The translations under genes and the position numbers were made by a program. DNA of 52,994 bases. It comes from Bacteroidales bacterium (GTDB lineage: Bacteria > Bacteroidota > Bacteroidia > Bacteroidales > UBA10428). The stretch lies in contig JAFGKY010000020.1 of the NCBI GenBank assembly GCA_016928305.1, forward strand, positions 1 through 52,994, given 5' to 3'. The notes beneath the pieces are model-generated. The model was given only the letters and a program-made list of their open reading frames with translations, had not been told where the DNA came from and ran no database searches. Of the stretch, positions 25,750-33,981 are shown in pieces (the first letter of the stretch is position 1; each line of letters opens with the position of its first letter).

Positions 25750-27186
25750 ATGGTAATACGAAATCATAAAAGCAATATTCTATTCCTTGCAGGGCTGATT
25801 TCCATATTTTTTGTTCAGGCCTCGGGGCAGGAAAGCAATACCATGTACTTTATGAAAGGTGTGCCGCAGTCTTATCAGTTAAATCCTGCCACACAGCCCT
25901 GTTGCAGAGAATTTCTGGGATTTCCTGCAGCTTGTCCCATTCAGTTTTACTTTGAAAACTCAGCTTTCTCACTGGAGGATATTATTTTCCCGGCCGGAGA
26001 CTCGTTGATCTCTTTTTTACACCCGGATGCCGATAAGAATGACTTTCTTGACAATCTGGCTGCGGTTAACCATATGCAGTTGTACATCAGCTCGAATCTG
26101 CTTTCCGTTGGTGCCCGCAGCAACGAAATGTATTATACGTTTGACATAGCCGAAAAGATCTATTCCCGTTTAATGTATAATGATGATCTGGTTGATTTTG
26201 TGTTGACCGGCAACAAAAGAGGTGAGCGTTTCGATTTCAGCAATACAAATGTTGACCTGACCAGTTACCTTGAATTTGCCACAGGGATTTCGAGAATTGT
26301 AAATGAAAGACTTACAGTGGGTGCAAGATTAAAACTACTATACGGACAAGTCAATATTTCATCCAATAATAAAGAGATTTCACTGATTACAGAGGAAGAC
26401 TGGACAATCAATTCAAACCTGGATATGCGGATTTGCATTCCGGGACTAAAGATTCCTGTTGATGAAAATGGAGAATTCGATCTTGATACAGTGGATTTTG
26501 AATTTGATGCTTTGGAAATTGGTCAGGCTGCCTTTAGCAATATGGGCCTTGGTCTTGATCTGGGGATGCATTATGCACTGACGGACAAGATCAGAATATC
26601 GGCAAGCTTAATTGACCTGGCGGGTATCCGGTGGAGTGCAAATCCATATTCCATAAGGCAGGATGCATCCTATGTTTACAGGGGTATTGAATACGATCCA
26701 AGCGATAGTACGGATATGATGGATAACTTTCTTGACAGCCTGAAATCCGTATTTTCTTTCACGGCCGCTACCGATCCCTACTATACCCTGCTTCCGGTAA
26801 AGCTTTTCGTAGGAGGAACCTATCAGATCATTGATCAGATAGGCATCGGTATTCTTTCCAGGACAGAATATTACAAGAAAAAACTTCGTGAACAACTGAC
26901 CCTTTCGGTCAATTTTACGCCTTGCAGGATGTTGGCTTTTTCCTTCAGCTATACGATAATGAACAACACGTATAACAACATTGGACTTGGATTATCAACA
27001 AGGCTGGGGCCTTTTAGTTTTTACTTGGTGACGGATAATTTGCCAACGGCCTATGCCACGGAACAATCGGGTAATATGATAATCCCTTACCGTGCCAGCG
27101 TATTGAATCTGAGGCTTGGACTGAATCTGGTTTTCGGATGCCGCGAGGTTAAAAAGAAATTGCGTGACTTGCCGCTGGTTTATTAA
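25750..27186 (+). CDS. DUF5723-family outer-membrane protein
   Basis: 478 residues from ATG 25750, directly after the lipoprotein stop; an ATG at 25726 inside the lipoprotein gene is an alternative. A signal peptide ends at FVQASGQ. The mature protein shows many amphipathic beta strands and the motifs that mark the DUF5723 / PorV-like barrel group (YFMKGVPQSYQLNPATQP at the start, GLGLDLGMHYALTDKIRISA, SLIDLAGIRWSANPY, and a final LRLGLNLVFGC). These barrels are often linked to type IX secretion or surface display in Bacteroidota, but a direct role is not shown. It is the last gene of the three-gene unit. Confidence 0.75.
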   Translation: MVIRNHKSNILFLAGLISIFFVQASGQESNTMYFMKGVPQSYQLNPATQPCCREFLGFPAACPIQFYFENSAFSLEDIIFPAGDSLISFLHPDADKNDFLDNLAAVNHMQLYISSNLLSVGARSNEMYYTFDIAEKIYSRLMYNDDLVDFVLTGNKRGERFDFSNTNVDLTSYLEFATGISRIVNERLTVGARLKLLYGQVNISSNNKEISLITEEDWTINSNLDMRICIPGLKIPVDENGEFDLDTVDFEFDALEIGQAAFSNMGLGLDLGMHYALTDKIRISASLIDLAGIRWSANPYSIRQDASYVYRGIEYDPSDSTDMMDNFLDSLKSVFSFTAATDPYYTLLPVKLFVGGTYQIIDQIGIGILSRTEYYKKKLREQLTLSVNFTPCRMLAFSFSYTIMNNTYNNIGLGLSTRLGPFSFYLVTDNLPTAYATEQSGNMIIPYRASVLNLRLGLNLVFGCREVKKKLRDLPLVY

Positions 27187-27266
27187 TTCGTACGGGTGAA
27201 TTATGATGAATGGGCAGAGAAGAGGATGGTTCCTTCACCCAATGAATTAATTCATAGAATAAATAT

Positions 27267-27274
27267 TAACTTTG
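27267..27274 (+). promoter_or_regulatory. Putative -7 box for the DUF4834 gene
   Basis: TAACTTTG fits TAnnTTTG and ends 9 bp before the ATG at 27284, so the message would be nearly leaderless. Confidence 0.4.
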
Positions 27275-27283
27275 CAAAAAAAC

Positions 27284-27544
27284 ATGGGATTTATCCGGCT
27301 CATATTATTATTTATTGTTATTTATCTTTTGATAAGAATTATAATGCGTTATGTGGTTCCGGTTGTTTTTGGCAACTATATGAACCGCAAAATGGATGAA
27401 TTTTCAAATCCATACAACAAGCAGCAAAATGCGCATAGTAAGCGAAAAGAAGGCGAAGTGACGGTTGATACCCACTCCCATCGTGAGCCCAGGAAGCAAA
27501 AAGATCGCGGTGAGTATATTGATTATGAAGAAGTTGGTGATTAA
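27284..27544 (+). CDS. DUF4834-family small membrane protein
   Basis: 86 residues from ATG 27284 (MGFIRLILLFIVIYLLIRII). One N-terminal membrane helix is followed by MRYVVPVVFGNYMNRKMDEF and a highly charged tail rich in Lys, Arg and Glu, the pattern of DUF4834, a small Bacteroidota-specific family of unknown function. The frame extends upstream by four codons through the likely promoter, so the internal ATG is preferred. It is convergent with the Mla-type ATPase gene, with a 14-bp gap. Confidence 0.7.
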   Translation: MGFIRLILLFIVIYLLIRIIMRYVVPVVFGNYMNRKMDEFSNPYNKQQNAHSKRKEGEVTVDTHSHREPRKQKDRGEYIDYEEVGD

Positions 27545-27558
27545 AGATCGCTTGCCGA

Positions 27559-28323
27559 TTAATGATCCCGTGTTGTCAACGCTTTTATTTTTTTTGCGAA
27601 GTTAGAGGCAAAGACAAAATCATTCAAATAAATATTGTCGCTATTAAAGATATCTTCTTTAGTCCCTTCCCAATATTTTGTGCCATTGTGAATAAAAACA
27701 ACTTTTTCACCGATTTCCATAACCGAGTTCATATCGTGGGTATTCACAATCGTTGTTATATCATATTCTTTTGTGATTTCACTGATCAGGTCATCGATCA
27801 GCAGGGCGTTTTTTGGATCAAGACCGGAATTAGGCTCATCGCAAAACAGGTATTTCGGATTCTGAACAATTGCGCGGGCAATGGCCACACGTTTTTTCAT
27901 TCCGCCACTTAATTCACCCGGGTATTGGCTGTTCACGTTTTCCAGATTAACCCGGTTCAGGCAGAAGTTAACCCTATCCCTTTTATCCTTCAATGACATG
28001 TCGCTGAACATGGTAAGGGGGAACATAACATTTTCCTCTACCGTAAGAGAATCAAACAATGCACTTCCCTGAAACAACATGCCAATCTCACGGCGCAGAT
28101 CCTGCCGTTCCTTAAAATTCATTTGTATAAAATCACGTCCGTCGAAAGATATAGAGCCTGCATCTGCATCATGAAGCCCTACAATGCATTTCATAAGAAC
28201 TGTTTTGCCTGAGCCGCTTCGCCCTATGATCAGGTTGGTCTTACCTTTGTCAAAACTCACGGAGATATCATTCAGAACGCTTTCTCCTGAAAATGACTTG
28301 CTTAGATTTTCAACGATTATCAT
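27559..28323 (-). CDS. MlaF-like ABC transporter ATP-binding protein
   Basis: 254 residues. The nucleotide-binding domain is complete: Walker A GRSGSGKT near residue 34, Q loop LFQGSALFD, signature LSGGMKKR, Walker B YLFCDEPNSGLDP and the switch His in VNTHDM. The sequence GSALFDSLTVEENVMFPL is typical of the Mla/MCE group, which moves phospholipids between inner and outer membrane. Its start codon overlaps the permease stop by one base (TAATG), which implies translational coupling. An MCE-domain partner is not found in the window. The C-terminal tail (FVFASNFAKKIKAL) matches other Bacteroidota MlaF proteins. Confidence 0.9.
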   Translation of the reverse strand: MIIVENLSKSFSGESVLNDISVSFDKGKTNLIIGRSGSGKTVLMKCIVGLHDADAGSISFDGRDFIQMNFKERQDLRREIGMLFQGSALFDSLTVEENVMFPLTMFSDMSLKDKRDRVNFCLNRVNLENVNSQYPGELSGGMKKRVAIARAIVQNPKYLFCDEPNSGLDPKNALLIDDLISEITKEYDITTIVNTHDMNSVMEIGEKVVFIHNGTKYWEGTKEDIFNSDNIYLNDFVFASNFAKKIKALTTRDH

Positions 28324-29063
28324 TAAGCCAGCATTAATTGGGTTAGAATAACATCAGCCATTAAAATGAGGATACAGCTGTAAACCACACTTCTTGTACT
28401 CGACTGACCTACTTCAAGGGCTCCACCCCTGACATAATAGCCTTGGAATGCAGACACGGATGTTATTATGAACGCATAAAAGACCGTTTTAATAAGTGCA
28501 TAGGTAATGTAAAAAGGTTCAAACCAGTACTGAATTCCGTAAATATAGTCAGCCGATGAGATAGCTCCGGTGACAATGGCTGCCATCCATCCGCCGAAAA
28601 TTCCCACAGCCATTGAAATTGCGGTAAGAAAAGGATTGAATAACATGGTGGCAATAATTTTTGGAAGAATAAGGTAACAGGCTGAATTAATTCCCATCAT
28701 CTCCAGTGCATCAATCTGTTCGGTTATACGCATATGTCCGATTTCAGAGGCTATACTGGATCCTACTTTTCCGGCCAGGATCAGCCCCACCATGGTCGAT
28801 GAAAATTCAAGCAGGATCGTATCCCTGGCAGTCAGTCCGACCAGATACAGAGGTATCCAGGAATTATCCAGGTTATACCGTGTTTGTAAGGTAATGACAG
28901 CGCCAATAAAGATGGAAATAACAATGACAATGCCGACAGAGTTAAGTCCGAGCATTTCAATTTCCCGGATTGTTTGCTTCAGGTATATTTGGTTTTTTTC
29001 AGGTCGGGAAAAAACCCTTGAAAGGAGAATAACATATCGTCCGAAAATGGAAAGAAACCGCAT
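28323..29063 (-). CDS. MlaE-like ABC transporter permease
   Basis: 246 residues, the typical length of the MlaE/DUF140 family. Five or so hydrophobic segments and the family blocks are seen: IVIVISIFIGAVITLQTRY, LARDxxLEF-like (LTARDTILLEFSSTMVGLIL), AGKVGSSIASEIGHMRITEQ, IDALEMMGINSACYLILPK and a final GGALEVGQSSTRSVVYSCI. It forms the membrane channel for the lipid transport ATPase encoded next. A TAAATTTG box at 29084-29077 on the minus strand, about 14 bp before the ATG, is a likely promoter. Confidence 0.9.
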   Translation of the reverse strand: MRFLSIFGRYVILLSRVFSRPEKNQIYLKQTIREIEMLGLNSVGIVIVISIFIGAVITLQTRYNLDNSWIPLYLVGLTARDTILLEFSSTMVGLILAGKVGSSIASEIGHMRITEQIDALEMMGINSACYLILPKIIATMLFNPFLTAISMAVGIFGGWMAAIVTGAISSADYIYGIQYWFEPFYITYALIKTVFYAFIITSVSAFQGYYVRGGALEVGQSSTRSVVYSCILILMADVILTQLMLA

Positions 29064-29076
29064 GACTATTTTTGTT

Positions 29077-29084
29077 CAAATTTA
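29077..29084 (-). promoter_or_regulatory. Putative -7 box for the mlaEF-like operon
   Basis: On the minus strand the sequence is TAAATTTG, a full match to TAnnTTTG, 13 bp upstream of the permease start. Confidence 0.4.
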
Positions 29085-29215
29085 GTGATATCGATCTAAA
29101 ATCAAATAAACTGTTTCCTTAATCTATGCAAAAGATGCCTCAATCAAAATTATTTCAGGAAAATCATCAAATTCACTAATTTCGCTTCACGTGTTGTAAA
29201 CTTTTATTCTAAATC

Positions 29216-30310
29216 ATGAACAGAAGTCACTATTGTGTTATTATGGCTGGTGGTATAGGTAGCCGGTTCTGGCCGTTAAGCAGAACAAAGAAACCAAAAC
29301 AGTTTTTGGATATTCTGGGGACCGGGAGAACCCTTCTTCAACAGACTTTTGACAGGCTGAGGAAGATATTTCCGGTTGAAAATATCTTTATTGTTACCAA
29401 TGAAGATTATAATAATCTGGTTATAAAACAGCTGCCTGAAATTAAACCGAATCAGGTATTGCTTGAACCGATGCGAAGGAACACGGCTCCTTGTATAGCT
29501 TATGCCAACTATAAAATTCAGCTTGAGGATCCGAATGCTATTATCATGGTTGCCCCATCGGATCATATCATATTAAAAGAGCACGACTTTCTGGATGTGG
29601 TAAAAAAAGGCCTTGAATTCGTTACTGCCAATGACAGCTTGCTTACGCTGGGTGTTCAGCCTGACCGGCCTGAGACCGGGTATGGATACATTCAGATTAA
29701 CGGTGATAAAGCCGGGGTGGATCTGAATTCCAGTATCCGTAAAGTAAAAACATTTACCGAAAAACCTAATCAGGAAATGGCTGAATTATTCCTGAGAAGC
29801 GGTGATTTCTACTGGAATTCAGGGATGTTTTTCTGGTCCCTGAAGTCAATCCTTGAAGCTTTTGAGATTTACCTGCCCGAAGTAAATTCATTATTTAAAG
29901 AAGGTATGGATTTTTACAACACCCCGGGTGAGGCCGACTTTATTGCAAAAACCTATCCCAATTGCCGCAATATTTCAATCGATTACGGTATTATGGAAAA
30001 AGCGGATAATGTGCACGTTTTATGCTCCGATTTTGGCTGGTCCGATCTGGGAACATGGGGTTCATTGTATGATGCATTGAGCAAAAATGCGGATAACAAC
30101 ACCATTTCCGGTTCAAATGTACTTACCTATAATACACAGCATTGTATTATCAATGTGCCGGAAGACAAGCTTACGGTAATTCAGGGTCTGGATGATTATA
30201 TTATCGTTGAATCGGATAATATTCTGCTGATCTGCAGGAAGCAGGATGAGCAGAAGATCAAGAATTTTGTCAATGATGTTAAGATTGAGAAAGGGGAGGA
30301 TTTTGTTTAG
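29216..30310 (+). CDS. manC: Mannose-1-phosphate guanylyltransferase
   Basis: 364 residues. It makes GDP-mannose from mannose-1-phosphate and GTP for glycan and lipopolysaccharide synthesis. The nucleotidyltransferase signature is intact: MAGGIGSRFWPLSRTKKPKQ near residue 10, LLEPMRRNTAPCIAYA, MVAPSDHII with the metal-binding Asp, TFTEKPN, FYWNSGMFFW and CSDFGWSDLGTWGSLY. It lacks the C-terminal cupin isomerase domain of bifunctional enzymes, as is usual in Bacteroidota. It is monocistronic and shares a bidirectional terminator with gldN. Confidence 0.93.
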   Translation: MNRSHYCVIMAGGIGSRFWPLSRTKKPKQFLDILGTGRTLLQQTFDRLRKIFPVENIFIVTNEDYNNLVIKQLPEIKPNQVLLEPMRRNTAPCIAYANYKIQLEDPNAIIMVAPSDHIILKEHDFLDVVKKGLEFVTANDSLLTLGVQPDRPETGYGYIQINGDKAGVDLNSSIRKVKTFTEKPNQEMAELFLRSGDFYWNSGMFFWSLKSILEAFEIYLPEVNSLFKEGMDFYNTPGEADFIAKTYPNCRNISIDYGIMEKADNVHVLCSDFGWSDLGTWGSLYDALSKNADNNTISGSNVLTYNTQHCIINVPEDKLTVIQGLDDYIIVESDNILLICRKQDEQKIKNFVNDVKIEKGEDFV

Positions 30311-30328
30311 GAAAGGATGAAAGATATA

Positions 30329-30360
30329 ATGTACAATTTACATTGTACAATTTACGAATT
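30329..30360. repeat. 14-bp direct repeat (TGTACAATTTACAT) behind manC
   Basis: Two units of a 14-bp motif made of two heptads (tgtacaa and tttacat/tttacga) follow the manC stop. Each contains the palindrome ttgtacaa or a near match. A second small direct repeat (aaatcatc twice) lies at 30396-30411. Confidence 0.6.
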
Positions 30361-30413
30361 AAGGAGGAATGGACTTGTAAGATTTCAAACGACAAATCAT
30401 CAAATCATCAAAT

Positions 30414-30451
30414 AAAAAAGCCGGGACAAGAATGCTTGTTCCGGCTTTTTT
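30414..30451. terminator. Bidirectional terminator between manC and gldN
   Basis: An A-run, a 13-bp stem (aagccgggacaag with cttgttccggctt, one G-U/A-C variation) with a 4-nt loop, and a T-run are symmetric, so the hairpin can stop both the plus-strand manC message and the minus-strand secretion operon. Confidence 0.9.
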
Positions 30452-30466
30452 TATGGGAGATGATTT

Positions 30467-31324
30467 TTAATATTCCCACAGATCGTGTTCGATATTGAAA
30501 AGCCAATCTTTGATTCTTTCTGCTTCCAGCAGGCAATCTACACCAACAGTATACGAGTTGATCCAGCGATTGTCATACACATTTGATTCGGCCCATATGT
30601 AACTGTTAAACCGGCGTTGCATTAAAAAGTCGTCAAATGAAATGCGCTGTGCATCGTTGTTCCGGTTATAAATCTCGTGGTTTGAGAGCAAGGGCCGTAT
30701 TTCATCAAAATATACCCAGAATGTCTGTTGTCTTAAAACGATATCGGTGGGCATTCCCTGGTCATCGAGTTTATTGTAGACACGTATCGGGCAAAGACCA
30801 ATTATCCGAACATTCATTACGGAATGGTTACGATCGAAGAACCATTTTTCTTTCACCAGGATTTGTTTCACTTCATCGGTCTTACGGGGTTTATTGATAA
30901 CGGATTCCACCAGTTGATTGGTGCTGACATCAATGGCCTTGATGGTATCGACACCCGCATCAAATACACCATCAATTTGTTCCCGGGTAAGGGGTATAGT
31001 GAATTCATTGAGGCGATCGTCGGTTGAAAATGCCCTGATCCCTTCAGTATCTATCCCTTTCAGGATAAGGTCGACAAGACTGATACGATCCCCAATAGGG
31101 CTTGTGGGATAATATAAAGAATGATTTTGCTTTTGTTTGAGGTCTATCATACGGTAGATATCTTTTGCCCAGAAGACATCAGCCTCACGAAGGTAAGAGT
31201 AAGGGATGGGAGATTTGTTAGCAATATGTTCACGTGCGTATACCTCCGTTACCTGTGCCCGCGCATTCATTGTAACTATCGCGGTCAGGGCTATTCCCAC
31301 GAAGATTAAAACAACTCTTTTCAT
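30467..31324 (-). CDS. gldN: Type IX secretion component GldN/PorN
   Basis: 285 residues with a signal peptide ending near NARAQ. GldN is a periplasmic protein that forms the ring complex with GldK at the outer membrane. Family blocks seen: YLREADVFWAKDIYRMIDLK, NHSLYYPTSPIGDRISLVDL, LTREQIDGVFDAGVDT, IIGLCPIRVYNKLDDQG and FWVYFDEIRPLLSNHEIYNR. It is the last gene of the porP-gldK-gldL-gldM-gldN operon, 19 bp after gldM, and is followed by a strong bidirectional terminator. Length and order are as in other Bacteroidota. Confidence 0.96.
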   Translation of the reverse strand: MKRVVLIFVGIALTAIVTMNARAQVTEVYAREHIANKSPIPYSYLREADVFWAKDIYRMIDLKQKQNHSLYYPTSPIGDRISLVDLILKGIDTEGIRAFSTDDRLNEFTIPLTREQIDGVFDAGVDTIKAIDVSTNQLVESVINKPRKTDEVKQILVKEKWFFDRNHSVMNVRIIGLCPIRVYNKLDDQGMPTDIVLRQQTFWVYFDEIRPLLSNHEIYNRNNDAQRISFDDFLMQRRFNSYIWAESNVYDNRWINSYTVGVDCLLEAERIKDWLFNIEHDLWEY

Positions 31325-31343
31325 CGTATGGTTATTTAAGTTC

Positions 31344-33008
31344 TTAATTTACTTTAAAGTCAATCGTTGATAATGGCCGGATGGTACCATCGGGACCAAC
31401 AGCTTTAATGTCCTGAATATAGATTGGTGTACCTTTGCTCAGTGAATTAAACAGATTTTTTTGTTCCTGAGTAAAACGGTTACTTCTTGAGTTATAGGGT
31501 TTGGCAAATCCGGATATTACTGCCAGCACCTGGAATTCCGTAACCGTAAAGTTAAGATCAAATTCAAAGTCAGGAGGCATCACGGCAGCAACACCTGTTT
31601 GGGCAATTAATTCGCTTTTCGTAATAAAACCTCCCTTTTTACCTCCAACGGTAGCATAAGGATCAGGTACCTGTTTGACACGGAACTCTTTGGAACCCAC
31701 ATTTTTTTTCTTGCCATCAAGGTCAACGTATACATTGATCATAGAGTTTCCGAGTCTTTTTGGACGCATGACATATTTACCGGCACTGGGTGTAAGTGAA
31801 CCGTTTGTTGCTTCGGCTGATACCTGACTTCCCGGAACTCCGGCAACGGATATTTCTACGGGGTTATCGACACCAAGATAGAATACATTCATCCGGATAG
31901 GTGAAACGACAACACCTCCTTCGGCTACCTGGTATTCACCACTGAACGGACGCCGGATGGCCTCGCCGCCGGGGCCTGTTATTTCGATGATACCACCCCA
32001 TTGTTTAAATCCGGTAGATGTACCGGGACGTGTGAAAACCCCTTTCCCGGAACCATGAACAACGTCGAGTTGTGTATAATTAATACCTTCCTTTTTATCG
32101 ATATAGGTATTACCGATTTCATCGGTTTTTTCGACCCAGGGTTCTTTAACGCCTTCTGCAATCCAAATAACTGGATCCTGTGTGGTATCACGTGCAGCAA
32201 GATATATATCGGCAATGTATTCGTTTCCTTTTATCACATAATTGGTAGCCGGAATAACAACGGCTTCCAGTTCATTAAATTTCACTTCGCCGGCACTGAT
32301 CTGAGAATACAGGTAGTTGATAACCTCCGATTCCGCATTTCGGATGTTCAGCTGTTGTGAAGACATAATAGCAAGAAACCCCATCAACGGAGAGTGACTG
32401 AATTTATGAAATTCCCATGTTCGTTCCTCGGGCTTTCCCGATTTCTTTTTAGCAGCAGGGGACTCAGTATCAAGGCTTTTTTCTATGGATGCCCGAAGCT
32501 TTGTGTTGACAGAAGGAATAAGACTGAGCAAATATTCGCGATACGACTCTATTTCTTTCCTAAGCTTGGTGGCTTCACTTTTTTCGTTCAGTTCACGCCC
32601 GATCATAATCCGGTTGGGTGTATCATAATCCGTAGTGGCCTTGATTTCATCGCGGTAAATAGTGTCGCCTTTAATAGCCGCCGATCTTCCGGGTTCAGCT
32701 TCATCCAGAACATGCATTTTCAGGTGTTGCACATAACTATACAGACTGTCGGACCGGATCTTCACCTGTTGCGCCAAAGCCAGCCATCGGGCTGTTTTAC
32801 TTTGGTTTATAGCATAAGCTTCTCTGAAATCACTATAAACATCACTATTTTTGTTGACGACGGTTTTGATTGTTTTTTCCAATCCTTCGTCAATGATTTT
32901 AAAGGCATCCAGTACGCTGGTAGCAACATTGAGTGCCAGCAATGCTGTCAACACCAGGTACATCATACCAATCATTTTTTGCCGCGGAGTCTCTTTGCCG
33001 TGAGCCAT
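31344..33008 (-). CDS. gldM: Type IX secretion motor component GldM/PorM
   Basis: 554 residues. GldM has one N-terminal membrane helix (ETPRQKMIGMMYLVLTALLA) that enters the GldL motor, then a long periplasmic part of four domains that reaches GldK/GldN. The first domain is helical (residues ~40-220), and the rest are beta-sandwich domains (TNYVIKGNEYIADIYLAARD, GEYQVAEGGVVVSPI, VDNPVEISVAGVPGSQVSAE). The basic start AHGKETPRQKM is a family hallmark. It lies 19 bp after gldL. Together GldL and GldM convert proton flow into the motion that powers secretion and, where present, gliding. Confidence 0.97.
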   Translation of the reverse strand: MAHGKETPRQKMIGMMYLVLTALLALNVATSVLDAFKIIDEGLEKTIKTVVNKNSDVYSDFREAYAINQSKTARWLALAQQVKIRSDSLYSYVQHLKMHVLDEAEPGRSAAIKGDTIYRDEIKATTDYDTPNRIMIGRELNEKSEATKLRKEIESYREYLLSLIPSVNTKLRASIEKSLDTESPAAKKKSGKPEERTWEFHKFSHSPLMGFLAIMSSQQLNIRNAESEVINYLYSQISAGEVKFNELEAVVIPATNYVIKGNEYIADIYLAARDTTQDPVIWIAEGVKEPWVEKTDEIGNTYIDKKEGINYTQLDVVHGSGKGVFTRPGTSTGFKQWGGIIEITGPGGEAIRRPFSGEYQVAEGGVVVSPIRMNVFYLGVDNPVEISVAGVPGSQVSAEATNGSLTPSAGKYVMRPKRLGNSMINVYVDLDGKKKNVGSKEFRVKQVPDPYATVGGKKGGFITKSELIAQTGVAAVMPPDFEFDLNFTVTEFQVLAVISGFAKPYNSRSNRFTQEQKNLFNSLSKGTPIYIQDIKAVGPDGTIRPLSTIDFKVN

Positions 33009-33027
33009 AGATCTTTATCTGTAGGTG

Positions 33028-33963
33028 CTACTTGTTAATCATAACATTCATGGAAGAAAGCATATTGCCGTAGATGTTATTAAGCGAGGTAAGATTATCC
33101 CTTAACTTCATAATCTCATCTTTATACCGATTGGTCTCATCTACAGAATCTTTAAGTTTACGAATCATATCTTCCACTCCAGAATACACCTGTTGGGCAC
33201 CTTTGAGGTGTTCGTTGCTTTCCTTCACCTGTAATTCATAAACCGAATTCAAGGCAGCCATATTTTTATTGAGTGTTTCGAGCTGTGCTTCGTATGTCTT
33301 CCCGGTTTGAGAGAGTGCCTGGTTTCCATTCTTTATTGTTTCAGCAATTTGCATATACGTATTTGCAACCTCATTGCCTGACTGCGCAACTTGTTGTGCA
33401 GACTGGGAATAAGCACTGGCAAGACTGGAGGCGGATTCCTTAATGGCTCCTATCGAAGCATTATAGGTTTCATTCATTGAGCTTACCGTACCTGCAGCTG
33501 CCTGTACATGCGTCAGGAATTCCTTTGTGGCAACCGAAGCTCCAGAAATATCCGCTATGCCGGAAGCTGCTTTATGCAAATTATTAAGTCCTGTACCAAT
33601 ATTTTTCAGTGTATCTTCATTGATACTGGCATCTCCAAGGATATTCTCAATCCGTTCCAGCGGTCTTCCTCCGAAGCCTGGTCCCAGTTCCTGAATCTGT
33701 TCCATTTCATCCTGATCGGTCATACCGGATAATTCAGGATATACCAGTGTCCAGTCAAGTTCTTCTTTCAACGGTTCAAAAGCAGAAAAGAAGAAAATGA
33801 TTGCTTCTGTACACAAACCCATGGTCAAAAACAAGCTTGCCCCCTTCATGTGTTCGATTTTAAAGAGAGCACCAATGATTACAACAGAAGCACCTATTCC
33901 GTATAGTTTGGACATGAATCTTCTCCAACCAGCGCTTTCAACAATATCTGATAAACTTGCCAT
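33028..33963 (-). CDS. gldL: Type IX secretion motor component GldL/PorL
   Basis: 311 residues. Two adjacent membrane helices near the N-terminus (LYGIGASVVIIGALFKI and LFLTMGLCTEAIIFFFSAF) carry the charged residue expected for proton coupling (the Glu in LCTEAIIFF). The following ~250 residues are cytoplasmic, mostly long coiled coil (QSAQQVAQSGNEVANTYMQI, YKDEIMKLRDNLTSLNNIYG). The start FMSKLYGIGASVVIIGALFK is nearly invariant in the family. It is encoded 18 bp after gldK and 19 bp before gldM. Confidence 0.97.
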   Translation of the reverse strand: MASLSDIVESAGWRRFMSKLYGIGASVVIIGALFKIEHMKGASLFLTMGLCTEAIIFFFSAFEPLKEELDWTLVYPELSGMTDQDEMEQIQELGPGFGGRPLERIENILGDASINEDTLKNIGTGLNNLHKAASGIADISGASVATKEFLTHVQAAAGTVSSMNETYNASIGAIKESASSLASAYSQSAQQVAQSGNEVANTYMQIAETIKNGNQALSQTGKTYEAQLETLNKNMAALNSVYELQVKESNEHLKGAQQVYSGVEDMIRKLKDSVDETNRYKDEIMKLRDNLTSLNNIYGNMLSSMNVMINK

Positions 33964-33981
33964 AATTTATGAGGTTTAAGT

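Noticed and set aside
32394..33038. 214-residue plus-strand frame opposite gldM and the gldL end
   Set aside because: It is antisense to a clearly conserved gene, has no family-like features, and its length is explained by reverse-strand codon bias.
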